Positions 16,415 through 24,895 of a stretch of 64,000 nucleotides of DNA are shown piece by piece. Made by a program: the position numbers and the translations under genes. Under the pieces are notes generated by a model that saw only the letters and a program-made list of their open reading frames with translations, did not search any database and was not told the origin of the DNA. How positions within the stretch are numbered: the stretch's first letter is position 1; each line of letters starts with the position of its first letter. The DNA is from Bradyrhizobium sp. RD5-C2 (lineage in GTDB: Bacteria; Pseudomonadota; Alphaproteobacteria; Rhizobiales; Xanthobacteraceae): positions 22,719-86,718 of the forward strand of contig NZ_BOVL01000017.1 of the NCBI RefSeq assembly GCF_019972155.1, written 5' to 3'.

Positions 16415-16555
16415 CCTCGCCCCGCTTGCGGGGAGAGGCCGGAGCGCATCGCAGATGCGATCCGGGTGAGGGGGAGTCTCCACGCACTCACCTCGATCCA
16501 ATTTGCTGAGGCGGCCCCTCACCCCAACCCTCTCCCCGCAAGAGCGGGGCGAGGG
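16415..16555. repeat. Paired GC-rich palindromic repeats (family D)
   Basis: A left hairpin, CCTCGCCCCGC-TT-GCGGGGAGAGG (16415-16438), and a right hairpin, CCCTCTCCCCGCAAGAGCGGGGCGAGGG (about 16528-16555), are in inverted relation about 90 bp apart. The whole 141-bp block can fold into a large stem. It fills the gap between the esterase and paaX, and similar CTCTCCCCGC elements are widespread in this bacterial group (recall). Confidence 0.8.
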
Positions 16556-16612
16556 AGCAGAGGGACCGCACTCGCATTGTCGTGAATCGACAAAACGCGC
16601 TATGCGTTGGGC

Positions 16613-17482
16613 ATGCCACAGCCGCTTGCCCGCATTGTCGATCAGCTGAAGCGCGAGCCGTCACGCACCGGCTCGATCATCATCACCGTATTCGGCGATT
16701 CCATCGTGCCGCGCGGCGGCTCGGTGTGGCTCGGCACGCTGCTGGAATTCTTCAAGTCGCTCGATATCGACGGCAATGTGGTGCGCACCGCGATGTCGCG
16801 GCTTGCCGCCGACGGCTGGCTCGAGCGCAGCAAGGTCGGCCGCAACAGTTTCTACAGCTTGAATGCCAAGGGCCGGCAGACCTTCGACACCGCAACCCGG
16901 CACATCTACGATCCACCGCCGTCGGACTGGACCGGCCGCTTCGAACTGCTGCTGATCGGCAATGCCGAGGATCGCGACGCCGCGCGCGAGGCGTTGAAGA
17001 ATGCCGGCTTCGGCAGTCCGCTGCCGGGCGTGTGGGTTGCGCCGTCGGGCGCGCCGATCCCCGATGAAGCATCGCGCGCGATCCGTCTCGAAGTGTCGGC
17101 CGAAGATGACAGCGGACGCCGGCTGCTCAGTGAGAGCTGGCCGCTCGATCGCACCGCGGACGCCTATCTGAAGTTCATGAAGACGTTCGAGCCGCTGCGC
17201 GGCTGGATCGTCAGGGGCGAGACGCTGAGCGATGCCGACGCCTTCACCGCGCGCATCCTGCTGATCCATCATTACCGCCGGGTCGTGCTGCGCGATCCGC
17301 TGCTGCCGTATCAGCTGCTGCCGAAGGATTGGCCGGGCAGGGCAGCGCGGAAACTCTGCGGCGAGATCTATCGCGGGCTGCTTCCGCCGTCGGAACAATG
17401 GCTTGACGACCATGCAACCAATGAGGACGGGCCGCTGCCGAAGCCCAACGGGGCCGTGGCGCGGCGCTTCGAGGGCGTCTGA
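16613..17482 (+). CDS. paaX: PaaX-family transcriptional repressor of phenylacetate catabolism
   Basis: The 289-residue protein has the N-terminal winged helix of PaaX (ITVFGDSIVPRGGSVWLGTL, then VRTAMSRLAADGWLERSKVG) and the C-terminal PaaX domain ending RILLIHHYRRVVLRDPLLPY and ARKLCGEIYRGLLP. Known PaaX proteins repress paa operons and are released by phenylacetyl-CoA. The gene is on the same strand as, and 76 bp upstream of, paaA. An AT-rich inverted repeat fills that gap and is the likely operator. The ATG at 16613 was chosen; a TTG two codons upstream is also in frame. No obvious ribosome site precedes it. Confidence 0.92.
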   Translation: MPQPLARIVDQLKREPSRTGSIIITVFGDSIVPRGGSVWLGTLLEFFKSLDIDGNVVRTAMSRLAADGWLERSKVGRNSFYSLNAKGRQTFDTATRHIYDPPPSDWTGRFELLLIGNAEDRDAAREALKNAGFGSPLPGVWVAPSGAPIPDEASRAIRLEVSAEDDSGRRLLSESWPLDRTADAYLKFMKTFEPLRGWIVRGETLSDADAFTARILLIHHYRRVVLRDPLLPYQLLPKDWPGRAARKLCGEIYRGLLPPSEQWLDDHATNEDGPLPKPNGAVARRFEGV

Positions 17483-17528
17483 ATATATTACAAAAACTTC
17501 TTGTGTTTTGAAATTTGTGTTATATATT
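17482..17528 (+). promoter_or_regulatory. AT-rich inverted repeat and promoter of the paa operon (probable PaaX operator)
   Basis: The arms AATATATTACAAAA (17482-17495) and TTGTGTTATATATT (17515-17528) are inverted and match at 12 of 14 positions. A plausible sigma-70 promoter, TTGTGT (17501-17506) with TATATT (17523-17528) at 16-bp spacing, overlaps the right arm. A repressor bound there would block RNA polymerase. The block is strikingly AT-rich for this genome and lies between paaX and paaA. Confidence 0.62.
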
Positions 17529-17558
17529 CCTGCCTAACAACACACTGGGAGGTCGGCC

Positions 17559-18551
17559 ATGTATACGCAGGCGCTCAATTCATCCGATGGCGACGATCGC
17601 GGCGTCGAGGATGTCGCCCGTGCCAATCAGTTCCAGGCCCGCATCGATGCCGACGAGCGCATCGAGCCGAACGACTGGATGCCGGCGGCCTACCGCAAGA
17701 CGCTGACCCGGCAGATTTCCCAGCACGCCCATTCCGAAATCGTCGGCATGCTGCCGGAGGGCAACTGGATCACCCGCGCGCCGTCGCTGCGCCGCAAGGC
17801 CGCGCTGCTCGCCAAGGTGCAGGACGAATGCGGCCACGGTCTCTATCTCTACGCCGCCGCCGAGACGCTCGGCACCTCGCGCGAGGAGCTGGTCGACGGC
17901 ATGCTCTCGGGCAAGGCGAAATATTCCTCGATCTTCAATTACCCGACCCTGACCTGGGCCGACATCGGCACCATCGGCTGGCTGGTCGATGGCGCAGCGA
18001 TCATGAACCAGATCCCGCTGTGCCGCTGCTCCTACGGCCCCTATGCGCGCGCGATGATCCGCGTCTGCAAGGAAGAGTCGTTCCATCAGCGCCAAGGTTT
18101 CGAGATCATGGTGACGCTGTGCCGCGGCACCGCGGAGCAGAAGGCGATGGCGCAGAACGCGCTCGATCGCTGGTGGTGGCCGGTGCTGATGATGTTCGGC
18201 CCGCCGGACCAGGTCAGCCAGCACAGCGACACCTCGACCAAGTGGAAGATCAAGCGCTTCTCCAACGACGAGCTGCGCCAGAAATTCATCGACGCCACCG
18301 TGCCGCAGGCCGAATTCCTCGGGCTCACGATCCCCGATCCCGGCATGAAGCAGAACGAGAACGGCAATTGGGAACACAGCCCGATCGACTGGGACGAGTT
18401 CAAGCAGGTGCTGGCCGGCAACGGCCCCTGCAACCGGGATCGCCTCGCCGCGCGCCGCAAGGCGCATGAGGAAGGCGCTTGGGTGCGCGAGGCCGCGATG
18501 GCCTATGCCGAGAAGCGCAAGAGCCGCCAGCGCGCGCAAGCCGCAGAATAA
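17559..18551 (+). CDS. paaA: 1,2-phenylacetyl-CoA epoxidase, catalytic subunit PaaA
   Basis: The 330-residue di-iron oxygenase subunit converts phenylacetyl-CoA to the 1,2-epoxide together with PaaB, C and E. The two metal-binding ExxH stretches are visible in KVQDECGHGLYLYAAAE (about residues 86-102) and CKEESFHQRQGFE (about 168-180). WADIGTIGWLVDGAAIMNQI and the C-terminal WEHSPIDWDEFKQVL are typical. The ribosome site GGGAGGT precedes the ATG. It is the first gene of the paaABCDE order and 13 bp upstream of paaB. Confidence 0.97.
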   Translation: MYTQALNSSDGDDRGVEDVARANQFQARIDADERIEPNDWMPAAYRKTLTRQISQHAHSEIVGMLPEGNWITRAPSLRRKAALLAKVQDECGHGLYLYAAAETLGTSREELVDGMLSGKAKYSSIFNYPTLTWADIGTIGWLVDGAAIMNQIPLCRCSYGPYARAMIRVCKEESFHQRQGFEIMVTLCRGTAEQKAMAQNALDRWWWPVLMMFGPPDQVSQHSDTSTKWKIKRFSNDELRQKFIDATVPQAEFLGLTIPDPGMKQNENGNWEHSPIDWDEFKQVLAGNGPCNRDRLAARRKAHEEGAWVREAAMAYAEKRKSRQRAQAAE

Positions 18552-18564
18552 GGGAGCGTTAGAG

Positions 18565-18852
18565 ATGGCCACGCCGAACGTTCCGCTCTGGGAAGTCTTC
18601 ATCCGCAGCCGCAATGGGCTTGCGCACAAGCATGTCGGTTCGCTGCATGCGACGGACGCGACGCTTGCGCTACAGGCAGCGCGCGACATCTACACCCGCC
18701 GCGGCGAGGGGCTGTCGATCTGGGTGGTGCCCTCGAATGCGATCACCGCGTCCGATCCGGCCGAGAAGGGCATGATGTTCGAGCCGGCGGAAACCAAGAT
18801 CTACCGCCACCCGACCTTCTACGACGTCCCCGACGAAGTCGGGCATATGTGA
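18565..18852 (+). CDS. paaB: 1,2-phenylacetyl-CoA epoxidase subunit PaaB
   Basis: The 95-residue non-catalytic subunit is required for epoxidase assembly and activity. The sequence PLWEVFIRSRNGLAHKHVGS at the start and EGLSIWVVPSNAI in the middle are PaaB signatures, and the length is normal. The ATG at 18565 is supported by GGGAGCGTTAGAG upstream and by homology. A 104-bp palindromic repeat pair separates it from paaC. Confidence 0.96.
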   Translation: MATPNVPLWEVFIRSRNGLAHKHVGSLHATDATLALQAARDIYTRRGEGLSIWVVPSNAITASDPAEKGMMFEPAETKIYRHPTFYDVPDEVGHM

Positions 18853-18860
18853 ATTTCACC

Positions 18861-18964
18861 CGTCATGGTGAGGAGGCGCGCAGCGCCGTCTCGAACCATG
18901 ACGCCCCGATCGTAACCGCGGCCATCCTTCGAGACGCCTGCTGCGCAGGCTCCTCAGGATGACG
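18861..18964. repeat. Palindromic repeat pair inside the paa operon (family C)
   Basis: Two hairpins lie in tandem. CGTCATGGTGAGGAGGCGCG...CTCGAACCATGACG spans 18861-18903. CCATCCTTCGAGACGCC...GCTCCTCAGGATGACG spans about 18922-18964. They occupy nearly all of the 144-bp gap between paaB and paaC, where other operon gaps are 2-20 bp. They could attenuate or process the paa mRNA, or simply be a tolerated insertion. Confidence 0.85.
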
Positions 18965-18996
18965 TCGAGCAAATGGATGCAGGTGGAATAGAGAAC

Positions 18997-19773
18997 ATGG
19001 CAACCGCCAACATCGAAGTTTCCGAAACGCCGCTGGTGCTCTATGCGCTGCGCCGTGCCGACGATGCACTGATCCTCGGCCATCGGCTGTCCGAATGGTG
19101 CGGCCATGCGCCCGCGATGGAAGAGGACATGGCGCTCGCCAACATGGGGCTCGACCTGCTCGGCCAGGCCCGCGAGCTCTACAGCTACGCGGCCAAGGTC
19201 GAGGGCAAGAACAACGACGAGGACAAGTTCGCCTATCTGCGCGACGTCAGACAGTACCGCAACCTGCTGCTGGTCGAGCAGCCGAACGGCGATTTCGCGC
19301 GCACCATGGTGCGGCAATTCTTCTACGCGGCATTCGCCGATCTCTACTGGCGCGCGATGATGGCCTCGTCCGATACCACGTTTGCTGCGATCGCGGCGAA
19401 GTCGGAGAAGGAGAGCGCCTATCATGTCAGGCATTCGTCGGAATGGATCGTTCGCCTCGGCGACGGCACTGAGGAGAGCCATCGCCGCGCGCAGGATGCG
19501 ATCGACGATCTCTGGGCCTATACCGGCGAGATGTTTACGGTCGACGACGGCGAGCGCAGCCTGATCGATGCCGGCATCGCAATCGATCCTGCGACGCTCA
19601 AGCCGCGCTGGCTGAAGACCATCACCGGCATCGTCAACGAGGCGACGCTGGCGTTGCCGAAGAGCGATTGGATGCAGCAGGGCGGTCGCACCGGCAGCCA
19701 TAGCGAGCATCTCGGTCATCTCCTCAGCGAATTGCAGTCGCTGCAGCGAACCTTCCCGGGGGCAACATGGTGA
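18997..19773 (+). CDS. paaC: 1,2-phenylacetyl-CoA epoxidase structural subunit PaaC
   Basis: The 258-residue partner of PaaA has the same ferritin-like fold but no catalytic di-iron site. Recognisable stretches are LYALRRADDALILGHRLSEW, then CGHAPAMEEDMALANMGLD and the C-terminal HSEHLGHLLSELQSLQRTFP. The ATG at 18997 was chosen; an in-frame ATG eight codons earlier overlaps the preceding repeat. The 3' end overlaps paaD by 7 bp. Confidence 0.96.
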   Translation: MATANIEVSETPLVLYALRRADDALILGHRLSEWCGHAPAMEEDMALANMGLDLLGQARELYSYAAKVEGKNNDEDKFAYLRDVRQYRNLLLVEQPNGDFARTMVRQFFYAAFADLYWRAMMASSDTTFAAIAAKSEKESAYHVRHSSEWIVRLGDGTEESHRRAQDAIDDLWAYTGEMFTVDDGERSLIDAGIAIDPATLKPRWLKTITGIVNEATLALPKSDWMQQGGRTGSHSEHLGHLLSELQSLQRTFPGATW

Positions 19774-20270
19774 CGGTTGCACTCAGCGATGCCGATCTGC
19801 GCCGGCGCGCCTGGAGCGCAGCTGCGCAGGTGGTCGATCCCGAAATCCCTGTTCTGACCATCGCCGATCTCGGCGTGCTGCGCGATGTCGCGGTCCACGA
19901 CGGTCATGTCGAGGTCGCGATCACGCCGACCTATTCCGGCTGTCCGGCGATGAACATGATCGCGCTCGAGATCGAGCTCGCGCTGGAGCGCGAAGGCATT
20001 CATGGGCCGAAGGTCCGCACCGTGCTGTCGCCGGCCTGGACCACTGACTGGATGAGCGAGGACGGCCGCCGCAAGCTGAAGGAGTACGGCATTGCGCCGC
20101 CGCTGACGGGCTCCTCGCGCCGCGCGCTGTTCGGCGTGCAACAGGTCGCGTGCCCGCAATGCGGCTCGGGCGATACCGAACTGCTGTCCGAATTCGGCTC
20201 GACCTCCTGCAAGGCGCTGTGGCGTTGCAAGAGCTGCCGTGAACCCTTCGACTACTTCAAGTGTCATTGA
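19767..20270 (+). CDS. paaD: PaaD, Fe-S/di-iron assembly factor of the epoxidase (MIP18/DUF59 family)
   Basis: The 167-residue protein has an N-terminal DUF59 domain (VVDPEIPVLTIADLGVLRDV, then TYSGCPAMNMIALEIE) and a C-terminal zinc-ribbon-like cysteine cluster (CPQCGSGDTE ... CKSCREPFDYFKCH). PaaD is needed for maturation of the epoxidase in known systems and is not part of the purified enzyme. The gene overlaps paaC by 7 bp and ends 2 bp before paaE, so expression is coupled. Confidence 0.95.
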   Translation: MVTVALSDADLRRRAWSAAAQVVDPEIPVLTIADLGVLRDVAVHDGHVEVAITPTYSGCPAMNMIALEIELALEREGIHGPKVRTVLSPAWTTDWMSEDGRRKLKEYGIAPPLTGSSRRALFGVQQVACPQCGSGDTELLSEFGSTSCKALWRCKSCREPFDYFKCH

Positions 20271-20272
20271 CC

Positions 20273-21349
20273 ATGTCGACACCGCGATTCCACCGTCTGT
20301 CCGTCAGCGATCTGCGCCGCGAGGCGTCGGACGCGATCTCGATGACCTTTGCGGTCCCCGACGATCTGCAAGGCGACTACCGCTTCACGCCGGGCCAGTA
20401 TCTGACCTTGCGCACCACGATGGACGGCGAGGAAGTCCGCCGTTCCTACTCGATCTGCTCCGGCCCTGACGATGGCGAGCTGCGCATCGCGGTGAAGAAG
20501 GTCGACGGGGGCGCGTTCTCGAACTGGGCCGCCGACGAGCTGAAGACCGGTGACGAGCTCGACGTCATGACGCCGACCGGCCGCTTCGGCGTTGCGCATG
20601 CGCCCGCCGAGGCGCGAACCTATGTCGGCTTCGCCGCCGGCAGCGGCATCACGCCGATCCTCTCGATCGTCAAGGGCGTGCTGGCACGCGAGCCGGAGAG
20701 CCGATTCTTCCTGTTCTACGGCAACCGCTCGACCGAAGGCGTCATGTTCCGCGAGGCGCTGGAGGAGCTGAAGGACCGCTTCATGCAGCGGCTGTCGGTG
20801 TTCCACGTCATCTCGGGCGAGGAGCAGGACATCCCGATCCTGCACGGCCGGCTCGACGGCGAGAAGGTGCGGGTGCTGCTGCGTTCGCTGGTGCCGGCTG
20901 CGACCGTCGATCACGTCTTCGTCTGCGGCCCGGCCGCCATGAGCGAAACGATCGAGGCGACCTGCCGCGAGATCGGCATCGCCGACGAGCGCATCCATGT
21001 CGAACGCTTCGTGTCCGAATTCGGCGGCAAGCCACGGGCCAAAGTCATCGTTCCGGCCGGCGCGCCGCCGAAGGCGATCGCCGGACTGATCATCGACGGC
21101 AAGCGCCGCGAGGTCCCGGTGGCCGACGGCGAGTCGATCCTCGACGCCGCGCTGCGCGCCGGCATGGATCTGCCGTTCGCCTGCAAGGGCGGCATGTGCT
21201 CGACCTGCCGCGCCAAGCTGGTCGAAGGCGAGGCGCCGATGGATCTGAACTATTCGCTGGAGCCGTGGGAGCTGAAGGCGGGGTTCATCCTCACCTGCCA
21301 GGCCAAGCCGTGCTCCGGCAAAGTCGTGGTCGATTATGATCATGTTTGA
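20273..21349 (+). CDS. paaE: 1,2-phenylacetyl-CoA epoxidase reductase PaaE
   Basis: The 358-residue reductase passes NADPH electrons to the PaaABC core. The domains in order are FAD-binding (RRSYSICSGP, about residues 57-66), NAD(P)-binding (YVGFAAGSGITPILSIVKG) and a C-terminal plant-type [2Fe-2S] ferredoxin with FACKGGMCSTCRAKLVEG and a last cysteine in ILTCQAKP. The ATG at 20273 was chosen. A palindromic repeat separates it from paaI, so the tight part of the operon ends here. Confidence 0.96.
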   Translation: MSTPRFHRLSVSDLRREASDAISMTFAVPDDLQGDYRFTPGQYLTLRTTMDGEEVRRSYSICSGPDDGELRIAVKKVDGGAFSNWAADELKTGDELDVMTPTGRFGVAHAPAEARTYVGFAAGSGITPILSIVKGVLAREPESRFFLFYGNRSTEGVMFREALEELKDRFMQRLSVFHVISGEEQDIPILHGRLDGEKVRVLLRSLVPAATVDHVFVCGPAAMSETIEATCREIGIADERIHVERFVSEFGGKPRAKVIVPAGAPPKAIAGLIIDGKRREVPVADGESILDAALRAGMDLPFACKGGMCSTCRAKLVEGEAPMDLNYSLEPWELKAGFILTCQAKPCSGKVVVDYDHV

Positions 21350-21351
21350 TC

Positions 21352-21450
21352 GTCATTCCGGGGCATCGCGCAGCGATGAGCCCGGAATCCATAACCACGA
21401 TCGTGAGTATGGATTCCGGGCCTGCGCCTTACGGCGCATCCCGGAATGAC
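21352..21450. repeat. Dispersed palindromic repeat, family B (copy 1)
   Basis: The 99-bp inverted repeat starts GTCATTCCGGGGC...CCCGGAATCC and returns as GGATTCCGGGCC...CCCGGAATGAC. A second copy is at 53963-54043. It fills most of the 188-bp gap between paaE and paaI and, like the family C pair upstream, interrupts a co-directional catabolic cluster. Confidence 0.88.
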
Positions 21451-21537
21451 GAAAGCGGCGTTGACGCCTCGCGCGTCGCGCCCAACACTGACACCAAGAG
21501 GCCCGCTGCAAACGGGCCCGCGCACAGGGAGTTCGAT

Positions 21538-21993
21538 GTGAACGTGAAGGCCACGCTATCGCCCGAGGACATCGCCCGCGCCTGCGCGGATGCGATGTGG
21601 AAGGAAGACGACGCCAGCAAGGGTCTCGGCATGGAGCTGGTCGAGATCAAGCCGGGGCAGGCTACGATGGCGATGACGGTGCAGGCGCACATGGTCAACG
21701 GCCAGCGCATCTGCCATGGCGGCTACATCTTCACGCTCGCCGATTCAGCGTTCGCCTTTGCCTGCAACAGCCGCAACGATCGCGCGGTGGCGGCGCAGGG
21801 CAACGTCACGTTCATCCGGCCGGGCAAGCTCGGCGACCGTCTGGTCGCGACCGCGCGCGAGATCTCGCGCAGCGGCCGTTCGGGAATCTACGACGTGCGT
21901 GTCACCGCCGGCGACGGCGTGATCGCCGAATTCCGCGGACATTCGCGCGTGATACCCGGCACCTGGCTGCCGGACACGGACATCAAGGCATAA
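21538..21993 (+). CDS. paaI: Hydroxyphenylacetyl-CoA thioesterase PaaI (hotdog fold)
   Basis: The 151-residue hotdog-fold thioesterase hydrolyses ring-hydroxylated phenylacetyl-CoA that would otherwise trap CoA. The HGG motif is present in RICHGGYIFTLADSAFAFAC, with IRPGKLGDRLVATAREISR downstream, both PaaI-typical. The start is most likely the GTG at 21538, preceded by AGGGA at 7 bp spacing. Upstream in-frame ATGs lie in the palindromic repeat. The final TWLPD and the length of about 150 match PaaI. Confidence 0.9.
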   Translation: MNVKATLSPEDIARACADAMWKEDDASKGLGMELVEIKPGQATMAMTVQAHMVNGQRICHGGYIFTLADSAFAFACNSRNDRAVAAQGNVTFIRPGKLGDRLVATAREISRSGRSGIYDVRVTAGDGVIAEFRGHSRVIPGTWLPDTDIKA

Positions 21994-22012
21994 GGCTTCA
22001 GGGGAAACGTCG

Positions 22013-23338
22013 ATGGCAACGGCAAGACTCAAGGATAGCGGCTATCGCGCCGAGCTCGATGCGGCCGAACGCGCCTCGCGCGACGAGATCATGGCGCTGC
22101 AGACCAGGCGGCTCGCCTGGTCGCTCAAGCACGCCTATGACAATGTCGCGCACTACAAGAAGAGCTTCGACGCGGCGGGCGTGCACCCCACAGATTTCAA
22201 GCAGCTTTCCGATCTCGGAAAATTTCCGTTCACGGTGAAGACCGATCTGCGCGACAACTATCCCTTCAACATGTTCGCGGTGCCGCGCGAGCAGCTGGTG
22301 CGTGTCCATGCTTCCTCGGGCACGACCGGCAAGCCGATCGTGGTCGGCTACACCAGGGCCGACATCGATACCTGGGCGGATGTGATGGCGCGCTCGATCC
22401 GTGCCGCCGGCGGCCGCACCGGCATGCTGATGCACAATGCCTATGGCTACGGGCTGTTCACCGGCGGTCTCGGCGCGCATTATGGCGCCGAGCGGCTCGG
22501 CTGCACGGTGATCCCGATCTCCGGCGGCATGACCGAGCGGCAGGTGCAGCTCATCAACGACTTCCGGCCCGACGTCATCACGGTGACGCCGAGCTACATG
22601 CTGGCGATCCTCGATGAATTCAAGCGGCAGGGCCTCGATCCGCGCAAATCGTCGCTGAAGTTCGGCATCTTCGGCGCCGAGCCCTGGACCAATGCGATGC
22701 GGGTCGAGATCGAACAGGCCTTCGACATGGATGCGACAGACATCTACGGCCTCTCGGAAGTGATCGGCCCCGGCGTCGCGCAGGAATGCGTGGAGACCAA
22801 GGACGGGCTGCATATCTGGGAGGATCACTTCTATCCCGAGGTGATCGATCCCCTGACCGGCAAGGTGCTGCCCGACGGTGAGAAGGGCGAACTGGTGTTC
22901 ACCTCGCTGACCAAGGAAGGCTTTCCGATCATCCGCTACCGCACCCGCGACCTGACGCGGCTGTTGCCTGGCACGGCGCGGCCCGGCATGCGGCGGATGG
23001 AGAAGGTGACCGGCCGCTCCGACGACATGATCATCCTGCGCGGCGTGAACGTGTTCCCGACCCAGATCGAGGAAGCGCTGCTGGCGACCGACTGGTGCGG
23101 CGGCCACTTTGTTATCGAACTGACCCGCGAGGGTCGGATGGACGAGATGACGGTGCTGGCCGAAGCCCGGCCCGAGAGCTGGGACGGCGAGGGGTTGACC
23201 GCGCACGCCGAGAAGGTCTCGGCCTTCATCAAGAACACGATCGGCATCTCCACCCGCGTTCGCATCGTGGCGCCCGAGACGCTGGAGCGTTCGCTCGGCA
23301 AGGCGAAACGTGTTTACGACAAGCGGCCGAAAGAATAG
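22013..23338 (+). CDS. paaK: Phenylacetate-CoA ligase
   Basis: The 441-residue AMP-forming ligase activates phenylacetate to phenylacetyl-CoA, the entry step of the pathway. The ATP-binding motif SSGTTGKPIVVGYT (about residues 100-113) and YGLSEVIGPG (about 245) are visible. The C-terminal part includes GRSDDMIILRGVNVFPTQIE, which is highly characteristic of PaaK. Length is normal. The ribosome site AGGGGAAAC precedes the ATG, 19 bp after paaI. Confidence 0.95.
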   Translation: MATARLKDSGYRAELDAAERASRDEIMALQTRRLAWSLKHAYDNVAHYKKSFDAAGVHPTDFKQLSDLGKFPFTVKTDLRDNYPFNMFAVPREQLVRVHASSGTTGKPIVVGYTRADIDTWADVMARSIRAAGGRTGMLMHNAYGYGLFTGGLGAHYGAERLGCTVIPISGGMTERQVQLINDFRPDVITVTPSYMLAILDEFKRQGLDPRKSSLKFGIFGAEPWTNAMRVEIEQAFDMDATDIYGLSEVIGPGVAQECVETKDGLHIWEDHFYPEVIDPLTGKVLPDGEKGELVFTSLTKEGFPIIRYRTRDLTRLLPGTARPGMRRMEKVTGRSDDMIILRGVNVFPTQIEEALLATDWCGGHFVIELTREGRMDEMTVLAEARPESWDGEGLTAHAEKVSAFIKNTIGISTRVRIVAPETLERSLGKAKRVYDKRPKE

Positions 23339-23373
23339 CCTCTCGCCCGCAATGCAAGAGGGGCGGGGTTTCC

Positions 23374-24804
23374 ATGGCCGATACGAACGAAACAACCGCT
23401 GCGCAGATCGTGGCTGATATCCGCGATGGGAAGGTGACGGCGGTCAGCGTCGTCGAGGCGGCACTCGATCGCGCCGAGCGGCTCAAGCACCTCAACGCCT
23501 TCATCGTGCTGAACCGCGACGGCGCGCTGGCGGCGGCGCGCGAGGTCGACGCCGGGAAACGCACCGGCGTGCTGGCCGGACTTCCGATCGTCGTGAAGGA
23601 CAACATCAACACCTCGGACATGCCGACATCCGGCGGCACGCCGGCGCTGCAACACGCACGGCCCGCGCGCAATGCGCCCTCGCTGCAAAAGCTGCTCGAC
23701 GCGGGTGCTGTCGTCATCGGCAAGACCAATTTGCACGAGCTCGCCTTCGGCATCACCAGCACCAATCTCGCGCCGTTCGCGGGACCAGTGCGGAATCCAT
23801 ACGACACGAACCGGATCCCGGGCGGCTCGTCTGGCGGAACGTCGGCGGCGATCGCCGCACGGATCGCCACCTGCGGCCTCGGCTCGGACACCGGCGGCTC
23901 GACCCGCGTCCCCGCAGCGCTGACCGGGACCGTGGGCTTGCGGCCTTCGGTCGGCAATGGCGGCGCCGAGCGGCGCTATCACGACGACAACCAGGTCGTT
24001 CCGATCAGCCATACCCGCGACACCGTCGGCCCAATGGGACGCACGGTCGCCGATGTCGCGCTGCTCGATGCCGTCATCACCGGCGCGCCACAGGCCACAG
24101 CCATTCCGCTACGCGGCGTGCGTCTCGGCATTCCCGCCTGCTTCTGGAGCGGTCTCGATCGCGACGTCGAGGCCGTTGCTCGGGCGGCCTGCACACGGCT
24201 CACGGCGGCCGGCTTGGTGCTGGTCGACGTCGATATGCCTGAGCTGTTCGAGCAGAACGACAAGGTGTCGTTCGTGGTCGCGCTGCATGAACCGATTGCG
24301 GATATCCCGGCCTGGCTCGCCGCCTCCGGGATCGAGGGGATCACGCTGACCGACATCGCGGCCGGCGTCGCCAGTCCCGACGTCGTCGGCGCGTTCGGCG
24401 CCATCACCGCGGACGCCTTCGGTGCCGCCTATGACGATGCGATCAAGGTGCAGCGGCCGGCGCTGCAGGCGATCTATGCCGCCTATCTCAGGGACAACAA
24501 ACTGGACGCCATCCTGTTTCCGACCACGATTGCGCCTGCGCCTGTCATCGACGAGAAGACCGGGTCCGGCGAGATGTCGGTCAATGGCGGTGAGCCGGTG
24601 CCGACCTTCGGCACCATGATCCGCAACACCGATCCCGGCAGCAATGCCGGCCTTCCCGGGCTGTCGCTCTATGCCGGCATGACGCCTGATGGCCTGCCGG
24701 TTGGGCTCGAGCTCGACGGTCCGGTCGGCAGCGATGCCAAATTGCTCGGGCTCGGCCTGTCGATCGAGGCGATCCTGGGCACGGCCCCACCGCCGAAGCT
24801 CTGA
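23374..24804 (+). CDS. Amidase-signature hydrolase (possible aryl-acetamide/indoleacetamide hydrolase)
   Basis: The 476-residue amidase-signature enzyme has the Ser-cisSer-Lys triad region: Lys in LPIVVKDNINTSDMPTSGG, the cis-Ser region RIPGGSSGGTSAAIA, and the nucleophile Ser in GSDTGGSTRVPAAL. The middle and C-terminus (DAILFPTTIAPAP) resemble mandelamide/indoleacetamide hydrolases. It lies 35 bp after paaK on the same strand. A phenylacetamide or indoleacetamide hydrolase would deliver an aryl-acetate to PaaK or make indole-3-acetate. The substrate is inferred from context, not proven. Confidence 0.85.
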   Translation: MADTNETTAAQIVADIRDGKVTAVSVVEAALDRAERLKHLNAFIVLNRDGALAAAREVDAGKRTGVLAGLPIVVKDNINTSDMPTSGGTPALQHARPARNAPSLQKLLDAGAVVIGKTNLHELAFGITSTNLAPFAGPVRNPYDTNRIPGGSSGGTSAAIAARIATCGLGSDTGGSTRVPAALTGTVGLRPSVGNGGAERRYHDDNQVVPISHTRDTVGPMGRTVADVALLDAVITGAPQATAIPLRGVRLGIPACFWSGLDRDVEAVARAACTRLTAAGLVLVDVDMPELFEQNDKVSFVVALHEPIADIPAWLAASGIEGITLTDIAAGVASPDVVGAFGAITADAFGAAYDDAIKVQRPALQAIYAAYLRDNKLDAILFPTTIAPAPVIDEKTGSGEMSVNGGEPVPTFGTMIRNTDPGSNAGLPGLSLYAGMTPDGLPVGLELDGPVGSDAKLLGLGLSIEAILGTAPPPKL

Positions 24805-24895
24805 ATAACAAGCCCCTTGAATTGATCGGTCAGTCGATTAGTCATGGCATGAGGCCGCCCGGCGGCCACGATCCGCGCGCCTTGCGGCGCGCTTC

